Of a stretch of 9,636 bases of DNA, positions 8,347 to 9,636 are shown piece by piece; the stretch's first letter is position 1, and each line of letters begins with the position of its first letter. Made by a program: the position numbers and the translations under genes. Under the pieces are notes generated by a model. That model had not been told where the DNA came from. It worked only from the letters and a program-made list of their open reading frames with translations, and did no database searches. The DNA lies in contig JAQVGK010000092.1 in assembly GCA_028696755.1 (NCBI GenBank), positions 1-9,636 of the forward strand, in the 5' to 3' direction. The stretch is from Bacteroidales bacterium (lineage in GTDB: Bacteria > Bacteroidota > Bacteroidia > Bacteroidales > ML635J-15).

Positions 8347-9126
8347 ATGCGTCTGCCTGCTAATATAGGATATTTCTTTAAATCGAAAAAAAATCATCTT
8401 TTACCAGATGTTTTTAACGATTATATCCTCGACATGTCGGTCGGTCATTACGCGTGCAACGATGCAGAAAACTATCGGCGTGAACTTCTAAAATGTGATT
8501 CCAAATTGCAGATAACAGATTTTGGCGCTGGTTCGCATAAACTCGGTAATAAAACACGAATAGTCAAAGATATTGCTGCCGTTTCGGGGACCAAGCCGGA
8601 ATTTGGAATGTTTTTCACCAAGCTTATTAATGCATTTGGAGTTAAAAATATTCTCGAAATGGGAACATCTGTCGGAATAGGAACATTTTATCTGTCGCAG
8701 GCTGCACCTGAAATAGGCCTAATCGGAATCGAAGCATGTCCGCAAACAGCAGATTTTTTAAAGAATAAGCTTGTAGAAAATAAAATTTCAAATGTCGAAA
8801 TTATTAATGATGATTTTGACTCCGTTTTTGAAAAAGGAGTGTTAGCACAAAATCATTTCGATTTGGTTTATATCGATGGTAATCACAGAGGTGAGGCTCT
8901 ATTAAAATATTACGAAATTTTAAAGTCGAAGTATCTCAACAAACAGCATATAATAATTGCAGATGATATTAACTGGAGTAAAGATATGTTTGCTGCCTGG
9001 AAAAGAATTACATCATCTGCGACAGATACTTATCTTGATTTATTTAGATGCGGAATTATTTTGTCGGGATATGACTTGCCACAGGGTTTATTTTCTATAA
9101 ATTTTGTTAAGAATGGGGTTGAATAA
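8347..9126 (+). CDS. Class I SAM-dependent methyltransferase
   Basis: A 259-residue Rossmann-fold methyltransferase counted from the ATG at 8347; the TTG at 8326 would add seven residues but lies in a promoter box. The SAM-binding motif I is [12 protein letters not shown] (102-113), the acidic end of strand 2 is LIGIEACP (125-132), motif IV-like [12 protein letters not shown] lies at 171-182, and [10 protein letters not shown] at 202-211 resembles the post-motif segment of catechol O-methyltransferase-like and Methyltransf_24 enzymes, where these acidic residues often bind a metal. The substrate cannot be told. The N-terminal 95 residues, with TDFGAGS (57-63), are a family-specific cap. There is no signal peptide, so it is cytoplasmic. 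It is divergent from recG and 32 bases before an ABC ATPase gene, possibly in one transcript with it; no functional link between the two is evident. Confidence 0.85.
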   Translation: MRLPANIGYFFKSKKNHLLPDVFNDYILDMSVGHYACNDAENYRRELLKCDSKLQITDFGAGSHKLGNKTRIVKDIAAVSGTKPEFGMFFTKLINAFGVKNILEMGTSVGIGTFYLSQAAPEIGLIGIEACPQTADFLKNKLVENKISNVEIINDDFDSVFEKGVLAQNHFDLVYIDGNHRGEALLKYYEILKSKYLNKQHIIIADDINWSKDMFAAWKRITSSATDTYLDLFRCGIILSGYDLPQGLFSINFVKNGVE

Positions 9127-9158
9127 TTAATAAATTGTATTTTAGTACAAAAAAAGTC

Positions 9159-9636
9159 GTGAAGAAAGTAATTGAACTTAAAGATATTGTAAAAAATTAT
9201 TACGTTGGAACAATCACCGTTGAGGCTCTTCGTCGAGTTAGCCTAACTATTGAAGAGAACGAATATGTGGCGATAATGGGTCCTTCGGGTAGTGGAAAAT
9301 CAACACTGATGAATATTATCGGCTGTTTGGATACAATTACCGCTGGAACCTATGTGCTAAATGGCACAGATGTTAGCGATATGACCGACAACGAGCTTGC
9401 TGAAACTAGAAATAAAGAAATCGGCTTTGTCTTTCAAACATTTAACTTGCTCCCTAGATATACTGCTTTCGAAAATGTTATGCTGCCTCTGGTTTATGCA
9501 GGAATACCATCAAAAGACAGATTCTCCCAAACCGAGAAAGTTATTGAGTCGGTAGGATTAGCCGATCGATCACACCATAAACCAAACGAACTTTCGGGCG
9601 GACAAAGACAACGAGTTGCAGTTGCTCGAGCTCTGG
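9159..9636 (+). CDS. MacB/LolD-type ABC transporter ATPase, 3'-truncated
   Basis: The window holds 159 complete codons of an ATP-binding subunit normally about 220-250 residues long. Walker [10 protein letters not shown] lies at 41-49, the Q-loop [18 protein letters not shown] at 90-107 and the signature LSGGQRQR at 145-152; Walker B lies beyond the edge. The phrases GCLD (55-58) and [18 protein letters not shown] are typical of the MacB/LolD (type VII ABC, mechanotransmission) group, which works with FtsX-like permeases in lipoprotein release, efflux or cell-envelope signalling. The likely start is the GTG at 9159, giving an N-terminus [17 protein letters not shown]; a TTG at 9135 is an alternative. 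No strong ribosome-binding site is visible, as is common in this phylum. A permease gene would be expected just downstream. Substrate is unknown. Confidence 0.93.
   Translation, partial: MKKVIELKDIVKNYYVGTITVEALRRVSLTIEENEYVAIMGPSGSGKSTLMNIIGCLDTITAGTYVLNGTDVSDMTDNELAETRNKEIGFVFQTFNLLPRYTAFENVMLPLVYAGIPSKDRFSQTEKVIESVGLADRSHHKPNELSGGQRQRVAVARAL

Overview
The window looks like a contig end from an AT-rich anaerobic or facultative member of the Bacteroidota, probably a Bacteroidales/Marinilabiliales-type organism. The grounds are: promoter-like TAnnTTTG boxes instead of E. coli-type -35/-10 boxes, little Shine-Dalgarno signal, a hydrogenase/formate-dehydrogenase-type NADH module, and a GdhA of the hexameric type common in this phylum. 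The assignment comes from reading the sequence, not from a database comparison. The first 16 bases are not genomic: they match the 3' end of the Illumina TruSeq read-2 adapter, so the contig was built from incompletely trimmed reads.

Left part (17-3288, minus strand, transcribed right to left): a tight redox operon. A NuoE/HydC-like [2Fe-2S] subunit overlaps by one base (TAATG) a NuoF/HydB-like flavin/NADH subunit with extra Fe-S domains. Twelve bases later comes a protein joining a NuoG/HydA-type [2Fe-2S] domain to a GltD-type FAD/NAD(P) oxidoreductase, cut off by the contig end. Together they look like the diaphorase part of a soluble, possibly electron-bifurcating, hydrogenase or formate dehydrogenase; the catalytic H2 or formate subunit is not in view. 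A perfect 18-bp palindrome lies in the promoter region of this operon, after a strong terminator that separates it from the gene upstream.

Middle part (3409-5758, minus strand): gdhA (glutamate dehydrogenase) and, upstream of it, an unrecognised exported protein of 277 residues. The gdhA reading frame is interrupted at codon 24 by an in-frame TAG, in a place where E. coli GdhA has glutamine. The altered base lies inside, and completes, a perfect 10-bp inverted repeat. This suggests either a template-switch (quasipalindrome-correction) mutation or an amplification/assembly artefact.

Intergenic island (5759-6139): 381 bases without a gene. It holds a GC-richer block, an array of 8-bp GAACAWWW units, an array of 6-bp CCTYAG units and a second, degenerate block of the 8-bp units.

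Right part (6140-9636): recG on the minus strand, then, divergently, a class I SAM-dependent methyltransferase with a well-formed -7 box and a very short leader, followed after 32 bases by the N-terminal two thirds of a MacB/LolD-type ABC transporter ATPase that runs off the window. No mobile element, CRISPR array, tRNA or rRNA was seen. The items most worth checking are the amber codon/palindrome in gdhA, the GltD-fused redox subunit, the operon palindrome and the repeat island.
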